A stretch of 64,000 nt of DNA, taken from NCBI GenBank assembly GCA_018350325.1, contig JAEVLN010000031.1:62001-126000 (forward strand). The letters run 5' to 3'. The translations under genes and the position numbers were made by a program. The notes under the pieces were generated by a model. The model was not told where the DNA came from. It did no database searches and saw nothing but the letters and a program-made list of their open reading frames with translations. The DNA is from Globodera rostochiensis. Lineage: Eukaryota > Nematoda > Chromadorea > Rhabditida > Heteroderidae. Below, in pieces: positions 11,792 through 21,572 of this stretch (the stretch's first letter is position 1; the number at the start of each line of letters is the position of its first letter).

Positions 11792-13415
11792 ACAGAAAAG
11801 ATTATTACAAATAAAAGTAAAATATTATTATAAATTTTCATATTTAAAAAAATTGCATAAGCATAAAAGAATATTTTTCTTATCCATTATATTAATTTAC
11901 TTTCTCTAAACAAAAACTTATTTGGAAATTTTGCTTAGCGCCCAGTTATTTATTTTTCACTGCATTTCAAGTATACATCAAGATTGAGTCAGTGAAGCAA
12001 AATTAATTATTTTTCAAAAAGCTCTGAAATCGTATTCTACGAAATACATCCATTAGACAAATTAATTTATTTGTATTCTAATTTATTCTTTAAAATGAAA
12101 TTTGTTGATAGAAATCATATAGATAATTTTCATCATATTTTTTATGAAATTATTTTTTATTTTTGTTTAAAAGTAAATGTTTGAAATGTATTTTAGAGCA
12201 GATAAATAATAGATCGATAACAAAATAATTTTAGTTTAAAAAATAAACCTTATAAATTTCATTCATTAAACAATTGACAGTTGGGCCAGGTTTGCTTTTT
12301 ATGTTACCTGCCATAGTATTGATTTTTTTTTGAAATTTTTTTGTGTTTTGATAAATGTTAGGAGTTGAATTAAAAATTTTTTTTTTGAACTTTTTTGTTC
12401 AGCGATTGAGTTTGAAGTTAGTCTTGTGTTCTTCCTTGAACATGTGACTTTTTTTGATCCACCCCGAGCCATCTGTCTCCTTGAACCGTAGGTGCAACAA
12501 TGTCAAATTTCTTAGCAACAACATTTGCGCTTTTATTTTATTTTATTCATATTTCATGATTTTTAATGCAATTTAAAATTATAATATCAGATTCATTACC
12601 AAATTTTTTATCATTAGACATTTTTGATTTGTTAGGCAATTTAAAACATCTGTTAAATTTTAAGCGCATCAAATTAGCCCGGGTTCTGGCCGAAAGTTTT
12701 TGCTCCCGACTCCAGGTCGAGAGTTGGCATCGGCAAATTTTCTTTTCAAAGGCGGAACTCGCGGAGTTGAGTGCGCGTGTGGTGAACATCGTAGTTTCCT
12801 TGGCGAATGGCATCAGCCCGGTCCTCCTAGAAACTTGTGATCTTCGTGATCTGCAGTTTGCTTAGTACATAATGGATTTTAATAAAGTTTTGTTTTCAAA
12901 TATATTTTCAAAAATTTTAATCAGCGTAAATATATTTTATATTTTTTCAAATATTTTTTGACATATTATTTAAATACCAGCTAATTGATATGGTCATTTA
13001 ATTTAAATTATTCAAATACAACGGCGAGTTACATTATCCTTATTTAGGGATTTTACAAAATTACACTTGTCAAACACATTCTTCCTTTTAGAGTTTGTCC
13101 TTTTTATTGCTTTTTTAAATTAATGTGTATTATATAGCAATAATAATTTAATAGCGCCCGGAGGGCACGGGTTGCTGTACGGCGCGGCGCGCCCTTATGA
13201 AATTGTTGAATTCCACCTCAGCTCCCAGAGCTATATCGGGACACTTATCTTGCCTTAAAAATCCGCGCCTTATTGGAGTTGGTAGGGATTTAGATGAATA
13301 AATTTTCATGTTTTTTTAATTTATATTTAATTTAAATACATTTTTATTTGATTCTCAATAGTCACGACCGCCGGCGTAGCTTTTACGAGAGCGGCCGGCC
13401 CCAGAGCTACGATAT
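11628..13415 (-). CDS. Gene B: IES-interrupted germline gene, 5 MDSs joined
   Basis: Read from high to low coordinates, islands 13359-13415, 13152-13293, 12664-12865, 12402-12530 and about 11628-11791 join in one frame. Pointers on the coding strand are CTA (13359/13291), CTA (13152/12863), GCGC (12664/12527) and AATCGC (12402/11786). The frame uses TAA and TAG as Gln and TGA as Trp repeatedly. The product begins Ser/Gly/Arg-rich (RSSGAGRSRKSYAGGRD, later RYSSGSWGG), then has a charged region (EDRADAIRQGNYDVHHTRTQ), then LESGAKTFGQNPGQFDAQM and a basic tail. No family recognised. The 99-codon conventional ORF at 12566-12865 on the other strand is taken to be an antisense shadow. It is divergent from gene A and convergent with gene C. 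Confidence 0.6.
12402..12530 (-). CDS. Gene B, MDS 4
   Basis: Bounded by GCGC (12527-12530) and AATCGC (plus-strand GCGATT, 12402-12407). The frame has no conventional stop: MLLLRNLTLLHLRFKETDG, then GWIKKSHMFKEEHKTNFKLNR. Confidence 0.6.
12664..12865 (-). CDS. Gene B, MDS 3
   Basis: A 202-bp island bounded by CTA (12863-12865) and GCGC (12664-12667). The joined frame has TAG, TGA and TAA, read as Gln, Trp and Gln, in an otherwise ordinary sequence (SFQEDRADAIRQGNYDVHH; LWKENLPMPTLDLESGAK). The opposite strand is open under the standard code for 99 codons, but it does not join to its neighbours. Confidence 0.55.
13152..13293 (-). CDS. Gene B, MDS 2
   Basis: A 142-bp GC-rich island bounded by CTA pointers at 13291-13293 and 13152-13154. 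The pointer-supported frame contains one TAA (Gln) and one TGA (Trp): ARIFKARQVSRYSSGSWGG, then Arg-rich. A different minus frame is free of conventional stops for 53 codons (13148-13309, with ATG), so the frame choice is not certain. Confidence 0.5.
13359..13415 (-). CDS. Gene B, MDS 1 (5' limit uncertain)
   Basis: Very GC-rich island. The joined frame reads RSSGAGRSRKSYAGGRD. It ends at pointer CTA (plus-strand TAG, 13359-13361). It shares the 10-mer CCCAGAGCTA with MDS 2, which corresponds to a repeated Ser/Gly motif rather than to a pointer. Confidence 0.5.
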
Positions 13416-13874
13416 TTTTTTTGTTGCACAATGTTTGGTTGACTTATTCGAATTGCTACTTTTGTTAAAGGTACAATTATTTCATTTATAATTTACACCA
13501 AAGATTTATTTATGGCTTTATTTTTTTCTAAATTTAATTATAAACCTATTTGTATTTTTAATTTGATTTTATTGCATTTAAATAATTAATCATTATTTGT
13601 TAAATTTTTTGTCTAATCAATTTAATTTTCATTTATGTAAGTGATTTTTTGAGAAAACGGCAATTATTTTGACCAGTATATTTTACTATTATTAATATTT
13701 TTTTAAACAGGGTTTAATTCCACCTTGCTCTGAACACAATAATTAATAAAAATTTGAAAAAATGAGCTAAAACACAAAATAAAAGTCATTCTTGTGGAAC
13801 AAATTTAAAAGAAAACTAACCTATAATATAGGCTCTAATAAATAAATAAAAACAATGTATAATATTGCAAAATA
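13416..13874. other. Gap between divergent genes B and A
   Basis: AT-rich; the T-rich/A-rich skew switch falls here (about 13.7 kb). No coding island recognised. It could hold divergent promoters and chromosome-end addition sites of the developed genome, but no motif can be named. Confidence 0.4.
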
Positions 13875-14030
13875 ATTGACTATTTCGCACGCAAAGAAGA
13901 AGGAACTTATGAAGAGCATGGCCAGCTGGTGCGCTCAGAGTCATTTGGAGCGGATCGAACCGATCCTCAACAAAATGGACGGCCGTCTTACGAAGACGCG
14001 CCGCAGTTTGCTTGGTAGAGTCGCAATTAT
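13875..14030 (+). CDS. Gene A, MDS 1
   Basis: A 52-codon GC-rich island. The chosen frame is open to a single TAG, read as Gln (QFAWQSRNY). It ends at pointer GCAATTAT (14023-14030), which recurs at 14610-14617. A second plus frame is also open, so the choice rests on the pointer keeping frame with the next island and on the acidic/polar composition. Confidence 0.6.
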
Positions 14031-16425
14031 GTGAATGTTAAAAATATTTGACGTTTATAATAATTTAATAAGGCAAATTTTGAAAACTCCTAATTATACC
14101 TTTATAATAAAACTATTTAAAAGCAGTTTTTAATCTATTAAAAATGTATTTTAATTAAATAATCTTAACAAAAATCAAATCAATTCAAAATATTAAATCT
14201 TTAATTTTCGAGTTAAAAAAATTACAAAAAAAAAAAATAATAATTAAAGCAATATATACAAACCAATTTTAAAAAAAAGCCCATAATTTTGAAATATTTT
14301 TTTCTCAAAATAATTATGCAGCCTTTATTAATAACCTGACAAATACCTAAAAAGCTACTTATAAAGAAGCCTTCATTAATTTGTGGTTCTACTAATGTAG
14401 TCATAAATCATTTTGGCTAGCGTGTATACAATGTTTATTCAAACCCACACAATTTACATTAGTTGCATCTGACCAATTGTGTATATAAAACTAAAAAAAA
14501 CTATACCCCTATTAAAATTAAATTGCGAATTAAATTTGTTTAATTTACTTATATTGAAAATATCGCAAAAAGAAACAGCCAACCAAGTGTCAACAATACT
14601 GGCAACATAGCAATTATTAAATATAAACTACAGTACCACACCGTTGGACACTGGTCCAAAACGACCGAGACCGAGGGCGGGAAAAAAAGAATTAAACTTT
14701 AAAGAATTGATAAACACACAATCTTTGAATGAAACTATTACTTCAAATTTCAATTTATTTGTTTTCAACAAACATATTGAATTAAATAAGTGTGACAATA
14801 TGTATAATAAAAAAACAGTATGTTAATAAATTTTTAAAAAACATCAATAATCGTTAATTTGCGATTTTTTTGAATTGAGTAAAATAAAGCGAACATCTCT
14901 TACAACATTTTAAAATCGTATTAAACTCAAATATTTTAAATATATAACAAATGTTTTGCGCTTCGTAAAGGTCGGTAGTATCACGGATTCCATTGGAGAC
15001 GACGCCAACATTTTGATGATGAGTTCATAAACTTTAACCTATATTTAATTAATAAAAAATAACAACAAAAATCAATAGGATATTTTGGTCAAAAATGATC
15101 GAAAAAATTTATATAAAATTTTTGAAAAAATATAATTTAAACTGCTGATACCAAATATACAAATGTAATCAAAATTTAAAAAATCAATAATAAAATATTG
15201 CTCAAAAAGCGCGTACAAATTTGATATTTTTCACTCAATGAGATTCAATTATCCAAATGTGAGTAAATAAGAAACGTAATATTCAAAAAATTATAATTCT
15301 TGGTATAAAAAAAATTAACGCATTATTTTTATATTATCAAGAAGTCGAGATTGTGAGCCGTCTCTGAAAAAAGACCCATTTTTCGCAATCAGATGGAGCA
15401 GGCATTCTTAATAAATACAGAAACAATCATTCTTTATTTCAATTTATTGAACTTTAATTTACATCTATTTGGTTGCAGATAAGCACAATGACAACCTATT
15501 ATGTTTGTCCGCCATAGATATTCAATTCAATAACATTTATTAAATTCATGTTTTAAAAATAACAAAATTGAAATGCGGCTTCGCATTATTAAATGGCTTA
15601 TGAATAAACAAAAAGTTACGCATATATTAATAAATTATATAAAAATATAAATAGAACCCAAAAAATAAATCGTCAATACTAAAAAACAAAAAAAAATATT
15701 TGTGTTTCAAATTTAATCAAAAAATATATGCATAATTTTAATTTAAAATATATAAAAAACGCTGCTTCACATGCGGGACCACTACCAGAACCGGAATTTT
15801 TTACATTTAAAGTTTTTTTCAGAAACAAAAAATGATTGTAATATTTAAATAGATAATTTTAAAAAGGGCCGATGCGTCTACACAATCATTTTCAAATATA
15901 TGCAACTTTAAGATTTTCTTGATTCAATTTAAGGCCAATATATCCATTGTTAGTATTGATTTTTTAACTATTAAGCTGAAAAAAAGTAGCTGGAGCCCCT
16001 AACATGATACAAAAAAACAATTAATCAAAGCCTAAAATTGTTTAAATATTATTAATTAAAAATAAACACATATAACTAACAAGTTAATTAAATTATTATG
16101 TTTAAAACAAACAGAAAATAATTGTTTAATTAAAAGCAAGATAAGAATAATAAAAGAAAAAAGCAAAGCGGATTAAAAGCATTCAAACCCAATAAAATAT
16201 ATTTACAAAAACTGGCATTTGGCATCAACATCTCAAGCTTGGAGAATGCCCTATCTTCGAGGAACAACCAACTAAAAAGATAAACCGTTGATCAAGAAAA
16301 TATCTCAAGCTCGACTATAAAAAGCGATTGTTTTGTGTTAAAATGACAACAAATTAACTAAAACACGCCTTAAAATTCACGGTAAATTACTATACATTCT
16401 ATCGGTTAATAATAATAATACAACT
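13875..16425 (+). CDS. Gene A: IES-interrupted germline gene, at least 11 MDSs, one apparently inverted
   Basis: Coding islands join in one frame through repeated pointers: GCAATTAT (14023/14610), GCG (14677/14958), GAG (15021/15347), GCA (15402/15475), ATT (15520/15567), ACGC (15618/15759), an inverted 11-mer (15829 against 15882), GGCC (15867/15933), ACAAAAA (16009/16205) and TTAAAAT (16338/16370). The frame needs TAG and TAA as Gln and TGA as Trp. The product starts hydrophilic (DYFARKEEGTYEEHGQLVRS), then has Leu-rich stretches beginning NLLCLSAID and NFLHL that loosely resemble ankyrin repeats. It ends in a segment with INRWSRKYLKLDYKKRLF, which resembles early beta strands of a PH domain; both domain guesses are weak. 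The first exon-like end and the 3' end are not defined; more plus-coding islands follow to about 17.1 kb. It diverges from gene B. I do not recognise the protein. Confidence 0.62.
14610..14679 (+). CDS. Gene A, MDS 2
   Basis: Starts at pointer GCAATTAT and ends at GCG (14677-14679). After joining, the frame reads TTVPHRWTLVQNDRDRGR. The IES before it is about 580 bp; the one after it is about 280 bp. The first few codons include two TAA read as Gln. Confidence 0.55.
14958..15023 (+). CDS. Gene A, MDS 3
   Basis: A 22-codon island free of conventional stops in the joined frame (FVKVGSITDSIGDDANILMM). Bounded by pointers GCG (14958-14960) and GAG (15021-15023). Three-base pointers are weak on their own; support comes from frame continuity on both sides. 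Confidence 0.5.
15347..15404 (+). CDS. Gene A, MDS 4
   Basis: Bounded by GAG (15347-15349) and GCA (15402-15404). The joined frame reads RL-TGA-AVSEKRPIFRNQMEQA, so one UGA must be sense; Trp fits the flanking Leu-rich pattern. The IES that follows is about 70 bp. Confidence 0.5.
15475..15522 (+). CDS. Gene A, MDS 5
   Basis: Bounded by GCA (15475-15477) and ATT (15520-15522). The frame ADKHNDNLLCLSAIDI has no conventional stop. The IES to the next MDS is about 45 bp of almost pure A/T. Confidence 0.58.
15567..15621 (+). CDS. Gene A, MDS 6
   Basis: Bounded by ATT (15567-15569) and ACGC (15618-15621). The frame EMRLRIIKWLMNKQKVT is in phase with both neighbours and looks like an amphipathic helix followed by a basic turn. 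Confidence 0.6.
15759..15839 (+). CDS. Gene A, MDS 7
   Basis: Starts at pointer ACGC (15759-15762). Joined to MDS 6 it reads VTLLHMRDHYQNRNFLHLK in one frame. It ends near AAAATGATTGT (15829-15839), whose reverse complement lies 42 bp downstream, which suggests that the next MDS is inverted. Confidence 0.57.
15867..15892 (-). CDS. Gene A, MDS 8, apparently inverted (scrambled)
   Basis: A GC-rich island of 26 bp. Read on the minus strand it begins with the inverted pointer AAAATGATTGT and ends in GGCC. Inverting it gives NDCVDASAN between MDS 7 and MDS 9 in a single frame; the direct reading does not keep the frame that the downstream junctions require. The size is small and the case rests on one 11-bp inverted match. 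Confidence 0.45.
15933..16015 (+). CDS. Gene A, MDS 9
   Basis: Starts at GGCC (15933-15936) and ends at ACAAAAA (16009-16015). The frame reads NISIVSIDFLTIKLKKSSW, then SP-TAA-HDTK, so one TAA is read as Gln. Confidence 0.52.
16205..16344 (+). CDS. Gene A, MDS 10 (weakly PH-like)
   Basis: Starts at pointer ACAAAAA (16205-16211) and ends at TTAAAAT (16338-16344). One continuous frame contains one TGA read as Trp inside INRWSRKYLKLDYKKRLF, where a Trp would fit a PH-type beta strand. The next IES is only 25 bp plus the pointer. Confidence 0.6.
16370..16425 (+). CDS. Gene A, MDS 11 (3' boundary undefined)
   Basis: Joined through TTAAAAT it continues FCVKIHGKLLYILSVNN. The coding signal fades into AAT repeats; I could not define the end. 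Confidence 0.45.
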
Positions 16426-17012
16426 ATCTTAAAGGCTTATAATTTCGCATCTTTAAATTATTAAAAAATATATAAATGAATAAACTTAAAAAATTTAAAC
16501 TAATCTGTTACACTTCATACATACCAATAATGTTTAAAGATTACATAAGATTCATTGTAATGACTTCAGGCTGTAAAAAATATTAAACTATTTTGCAGAA
16601 AAGTATGATTTGTTGTTTTTAAATTGTAAAAGTGTAAAAAAGTTGTAACAAGGTCGAAATGAGAGGCATTTATAAGTTGAAGTCGTTAAGATTTAACATT
16701 CATAATAAATTAAAAGCAATAAAACAAAATAAACCGTTTTAGATGTAATGAGAAAATAAAATTCCTAAAATTGTATCTTACCATTTAAATCATAATAAAC
16801 ACAAAACTATTTTATTTTATATTAAAAACATCGAGATAATTTCAGCCAATACTACAATTAAAATTTGAATTTAATATTTAATGTTAAATTTGTTTGCTTT
16901 GCCAGACAGCTTTCCAAATTCAAAATTTGAAGACTAATATGTCATGTTCTGGCTGAATTAATTATTAATATAAGCAAAAAGAAATTAAAAAACTAATTAT
17001 AAATGTTACATT
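16426..17012. other. A-rich filler with weak plus-coding patches
   Basis: Patches at 16495-16580, 16620-16700 and 16895-16970 are slightly GC-richer and could be further MDSs of gene A; none could be joined. Confidence 0.3.
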
Positions 17013-17075
17013 ACAATCGTGAACTCAGTGTGGGCCAATAACATAATTAGGCCCAGAATCTGGCTTGTTTTCAAA
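17013..17075 (+). CDS. Possible late MDS of gene A
   Basis: A plus-strand island (IVNSVWANNIIRPRIWLVFK) in the last part of the A-rich block. No pointer to gene A was established. It contains the inverted pair GGGCC...GGCCC. Confidence 0.35.
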
Positions 17076-17278
17076 TAAAACAAAAAATAAATCGGTTCAT
17101 AAAATATAGCAAAATAAATTATACTTTTAGAGATTTTTTTAACTATTATTGAGTAAATGTTTTAAAAAATATATCATCGACTGATTATCAATTTTTAATA
17201 ATTATTACATAAAATTTATATTTATTTAAGGTTTTATTCATTTATCATTTAACAATATTAAGAATAATTATCATTAAG

Positions 17279-17324
17279 CAACAATTGATAAGACAATTGG
17301 CTTTCGCTGAGCTTCTTCAGTTGG
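17279..17324 (-). CDS. Putative MDS (end of minus gene D)
   Basis: The minus frame PTEEAQRKPIVLSIVA is free of stops. A plus-strand reading ending at a GTGAGT donor-like site also exists and was set aside because the block is T-rich. Confidence 0.38.
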
Positions 17325-17848
17325 TGAGTTTACTCATTTAATTTGAATCACATTTTTTTGAATTTTATCATGTATCTTATTGTTTAATTTAAAGTCCGTT
17401 GATAACGTTCTTGAACTTCCTTGCACATGATAATAAAGTTTTGCTATGTTGTTATATTTTTTATTTTTATATATTGGAAAGTGATCACCGCAATTAATAT
17501 GCTCTCGCTTGGCTCTTTAATTTTTTTAAACTTTATTTTAGATATTTTTTATTTGTATTCATTTAATTATTTATTTGATTCATTTAATGTCATTCTTACA
17601 ATGATGTTTAATTCTTAATCAAATCGTTTTAATTTGTCGTTTTTAATTAGCTTTATATTTTTTAACAAAAAGTAATCGCACCTTTGTTTTTTGTTTTGCT
17701 TTTTATGTTTTTTTGCAATTAAATACTTAACTTAATATTTATTATTTTTTTAATTCATTGATTTTCTTTGGCATAAATAAACGATGCACGCGGTGTGACA
17801 TATGAAACTTAATTTGAATTTATTTGAATAAATGTTAAACCATATTTA

Positions 17849-18004
17849 AAATTCTGCGACCGCTTGTAGCACTAAAAACCCAAAAAGCGAACACTGTTCA
17901 AATGTGCGTCCAATCCATCAGCCGGCAAAGTGCTCGATCAACGCAAATGACTTATAATGAGTGCGAAATTCCCGTAATGGCTCATCTGCGTGAGCAATGA
18001 AGAA
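17849..18004 (-). CDS. Gene D, MDS: 52-codon frame with one UGA
   Basis: The minus frame reads FFIAHADEPLREFRTHYKSF, then ALIEHFAG-TGA-WIGRTFEQC and a hydrophobic end (FLVLQAVAEF). One TGA is taken as Trp. A plus frame is open too (LKTQKANTVQMCVQSISRQS). Strand chosen from skew. Confidence 0.5.
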
Positions 18005-18210
18005 TTTATAAAATCGGCATTTATAAGATTACTTATTAATTAAGTTTTTTTATATGTTGATATTATAAGTAGGTTTATTCAGTTTAATTTGTTTGGGCTA
18101 AATTACAAACATTTTTTTATTTATATTCAATTATAAAAGCATGTTGTAATTAATTTTAAGTTGCAAATTTTGCCTGGTTAGTTTAATTTAATGATTATAA
18201 TTTTTGATTT

Positions 18211-18300
18211 TAAAGATGACATTTATGCCCACCATTCCCGATTGAGGCAGTTTCGAATTCTGAAATTGTGATTAAATTTGGCCGAACTCCAAAATATAAA
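18211..18300 (-). CDS. Gene D, putative MDS
   Basis: The minus frame VRPNLITISEFETASIGNGG then HKCHL is free of stops. A plus frame (DDIYAHHSRLRQFRILKL) competes. Confidence 0.35.
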
Positions 18301-18374
18301 ATATGGCAAAAATTCTATTTATCATTTATTATTGGTGAAAGTTAAAGCAATTAATATTAATGACCTGATTAAAC

Positions 18375-18504
18375 ATAGGGTCTGGGCAGATTATAGTATT
18401 TTTCTTGATGCAAATACGAAACAATGACAAATTTGCCCTTGGGTCCTTGAGCCGAGCGTCGTAAACCGTATAAACTTGTATAGGAATCAAATCACTCGCG
18501 CAAT
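18375..18504 (-). CDS. Gene D, MDS with a paralogue at 41538-41663
   Basis: About 85% identical by eye to the plus strand of 41538-41663, with two small indels. In the frame RE-(TGA)-FDS...LYGLRRSAQGPKGKF the substitutions against the paralogue are mostly conservative (F/L, A/T, F/Y). In another frame both copies read VYTVYDARLK before the indel. The frame is therefore not settled; the duplication is. Confidence 0.6.
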
Positions 18505-18744
18505 TTGTAAACAAGGTTATTTATTTAATCCAATTATGGTTAAATTTTGTCACACGTAATTTTATAAAATGGCTTTTTATTGAATTGAATTCAGATAGTA
18601 AATATAATTTTTTATTAAATAGGGCAGTTGTAAATTTTTATAATCGCAGATAAATGTTTTTTATAATAAAATTATGTTACTTTAACATATTTTCTACTTT
18701 TCATTTTTGCTAATTTATTTATGGCTCATTTTTGGCGATGAGTT

Positions 18745-18815
18745 TTCCTTAATTTTTATTTTGCACAAGCGGTTGCAAAGATATTCTGCATTTTTGTTGT
18801 CCGTTTTTGTCCTAA
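18745..18815 (-). CDS. Gene D, putative MDS
   Basis: The minus frame TKTDNKNAEYLCNRLC followed by a Lys-rich stretch is free of stops. Confidence 0.33.
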
Positions 18816-18941
18816 TAACCACTACTAATTAATTTGGTTCGAGTATTAATCAAATTTGCAATTTTTAAATACACTGGCCTTCTTTCATAAGAAGAATTTT
18901 TGCATTTTAGACAATAACTTTGTAATGTAATAATAAAACTT

Positions 18942-19336
18942 TAGTTTAGCTTATGTAGGCTTGTTAATAAGGTCGGTTTAGGTGTCTCCAATATTTTTTA
19001 TTAAAAAAACAAAAAAAAATTGTGTTCATTGCAATTGCTATGTTTTGCTGTTAATTTCCAGACATAAATTTAAAAGGTATTTATTAAATTTAATCGATTG
19101 CAGCCATTCTTTACATGCACCGCTCGCTGCAGCAATTCAAATGGCTGCGGAGGGGGGGGGGAGGTAAATCTTAGAATCGCTCACCAATCACTATAAAAAT
19201 AGTTCAGGTCAGATCGATTTGAAAAAAGTGATCAATCCCCAATCGGCACTTTTTGGGTAATTTGAAAGGCCATAAAGTGGCTTACCTAAACTGTCTTTAA
19301 AGAGCTAACTTTAAAAAACCTTTTACGTATATTGGG
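18942..19336. mobile_element. MITE-like repeat, copy 2 (inverted, internally deleted)
   Basis: Reverse complement of 8576-9131, lacking about 150-200 bp between the G homopolymer (19151-19160) and AATCTTAGAATCGCTCACC. Both outer ends match copy 1. Confidence 0.7.
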
Positions 19337-20465
19337 ATGTGAAAATCAGAGCAACTTCAATTTTCTGAGTGAGACCATTATTTTAAAGATCGTATACCCA
19401 AAACAAACCCTTTAATAACTTTATTTCGACTTTAAAATTTATTTATCATTATCTTGCACCAGTGATTGTTTACAAAAACTTAACAAAAATTTACGAGTTT
19501 TTCCACTTTTACCCTAATGATTATTATGATATCCTTTTAAAAATAATTCTTCTGAAAATGTTAAACATTTTAATAATTTTCATTTAAACATTTTATTATT
19601 ATTCAATATATAAAGTTGTACTTAGTATTAATCAATTTTATAGAATTTAAAGATCTTTTTATAGTAATGGAAGTCAAATGTATTGATTTCTCATTAAATT
19701 GTATTGCATTTGACCGATGGGTATAAATATTTATTTAATTAGGGCAGGTATTTAGAATTATTTTACAATTAAGAATTAGATGAATATTCGCCATTTTTTC
19801 TTATAATTTTAAATTAACAAAATCTTTTTAAATACAAAATTAAATATTTTTTATAATATAAATTAGTACTCTATATTATTGAACTATATTTTATAGTAAT
19901 TTTTATATGTATGTAGATTAAATAATTAGTTAATAAATTTGTAGAGTTATTTGTTTTGCATTGTAGTTTATTATATCGTGAAACACCAAAACTTGATGTT
20001 GCGCATAATTTTTTTAACTCTTCTTGTTTTTTGTTTATTTTTCTCTTCCACAAAAAACTCTAACTCCAAGGTTTAAACAAAGAATATTTAACAACTTTAA
20101 ATAAAGGTGAAATTATTTCTGATTCTAAAGATAAATTTTTGTCTTTATCAATGGCAATTCCTCGGCAATTGCGGTGTCAAACAATTTTTGACTTTCCTCT
20201 TAAAAAAATATGTAAAACCCCAATAAATCTAATAAATATAATTAAATAACAATGATTTAAATAAAAATGAAAACTAAAACCAAAATTTACATATTAAATT
20301 CAAATAATCAAATTATCAATAAAATATTTAACGAAAATATGTCTAATGAACGTTATAATACATTTGGATTTTGTAGTACCTTCGAGTTATAAAGCTATAA
20401 TTAATCCGTCAAATGTGTTTTGAAGATTGATAGATTAAAATTGAAAAATTAATACAACCCTGTTA
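19337..20465. other. AT-rich stretch without convincing coding island
   Basis: T-rich to about 19.9 kb, then A-rich. A weak island at 20150-20200 (TCCTCGGCAATTGCGGTG) could not be assigned. Confidence 0.4.
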
Positions 20466-20466
20466 A

Positions 20467-20562
20467 TGCATTAAACAAATTGGACCAATTGCCTACTGCT
20501 ATCGCCGTCGTGCAAACATGCCTCCGAGCAAAATTTAAGATGAAACAAAATGCCCTTTTTTG
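20467..20562 (+). CDS. Putative MDS
   Basis: The plus frame NKLDQLPTAIAVVQTCLRAK then FKMKQNALF is free of stops and helix-like. It lies in an A-rich block. Confidence 0.45.
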
Positions 20563-20739
20563 AAAAAACCTTTAATACATCTAAAATGTAAATAATAAAA
20601 TGCCAAGATACTTAATAATTTTAATAAATGTTTAGTGAATAATATAAAAGGTAACTTATTTAAACAAATTCTTATGACGAAAAAGCGACTACGGACAATT
20701 CCCGCAATCAAAAAATAATTAGCATAAAAAAATTACATA

Positions 20740-20795
20740 TATACCAGCCAAATTAAAAGCCAGAGTCCCTATTTGAATATCTATAAAGTTTATAA
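20740..20795 (+). CDS. Putative MDS
   Basis: Plus frame PAKLKARVPIWIS with TGA as Trp. Small and weak. Confidence 0.3.
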
Positions 20796-21245
20796 GGCAC
20801 AATTAATCGTAAACTTTTAATATTACTGATAAACTATGAAATTTATTTTTAAAAAAACTTAAACTTATAAATTTGCGACTTTGTTAACTTTAAAAAAAAT
20901 GACTATATTGAATAATTTAAATATATTACTTCAATTGCTATTCATTGAACGTAATGAAAACTATAAGTTTATGAATTCTAAATTAATCAATATAATTAAA
21001 TATATTTTACAAAAATTTAATAATTTTAATAATTAAATATATTTCTTTTAATGAAACTAAACAAAAGGAATCTGCGAAAGACTCTAAAAATACAAATTTC
21101 TTAACACTAAAGACATTTATTGTAACTTGGTGAAATATGTTATTTGTTTTCATTTACGTTTTTCAACTTGCCAAAATTTAAAATAAAACAAAATAAAGTT
21201 CCTTCAAACAAGATTACAAACATTTATTAATTTTCTTCATACCAA

Positions 21246-21325
21246 TGTTTAGAGCTGCAAAACTTTTGTGGGCAGGCGACAGATCACGGAATCAAAGAGG
21301 GCTGCGCTAGTAATTAAATATTAAA
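21246..21325 (+). CDS. Putative MDS
   Basis: Two plus frames are open: CLELQNFCGQATDHGIKEGC and MFRAAKLLWAGDRSRNQRGL. Choice undecided. Confidence 0.35.
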
Positions 21326-21523
21326 TATGTGTTTTGCTCTAAAAAAATCAGCATTTGACTCTACAATCTAAATACAAATCATAGGCAATTAATTTAAACA
21401 TATGAAAATTAAGCAAAACGGGTTCGATGTAATTGTCATTCAAAACTATACATTTGAATTTTACAAAACATAAAAATCAATAATCGAATATTCTGATTTA
21501 ATTTGAGTTAATTTAATGCTATG

Positions 21524-21572
21524 TTTTCGAGCACCCTTCTCAGAAAGCTGTAAAGCTTGGCTGAATTTTTGT
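21524..21572 (+). CDS. Putative MDS
   Basis: The plus frame VFEHPSQKAVKLG is followed by TGA, read as Trp. Confidence 0.3.

Noticed and set aside
12403..12487. Apparent spliceosomal exon: polypyrimidine tract, TTCAG, then GTAGGT
   Set aside because: The T-rich tract is general background here, and the minus-strand reading is stop-free and fits gene B.
12566..12865. Longest conventional plus-strand ORF (99 codons) with a protein-like second half
   Set aside because: It does not connect to neighbouring islands, while the opposite strand joins on both sides through GCGC and CTA in one frame. Open frames are frequent by chance in GC-rich islands.
13215..13408. 10-bp repeat CCCAGAGCTA shared by two MDSs of gene B as a pointer
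   Set aside because: Using it would discard clearly coding sequence; it corresponds to a repeated Ser/Gly-rich motif in the protein.
12851..14015. 11-bp repeat GCAGTTTGCTT at 12853 and 14003 as a pointer
   Set aside because: Both copies sit at the right-hand side of their islands in the same orientation, which cannot join two segments; probably chance or paralogy.
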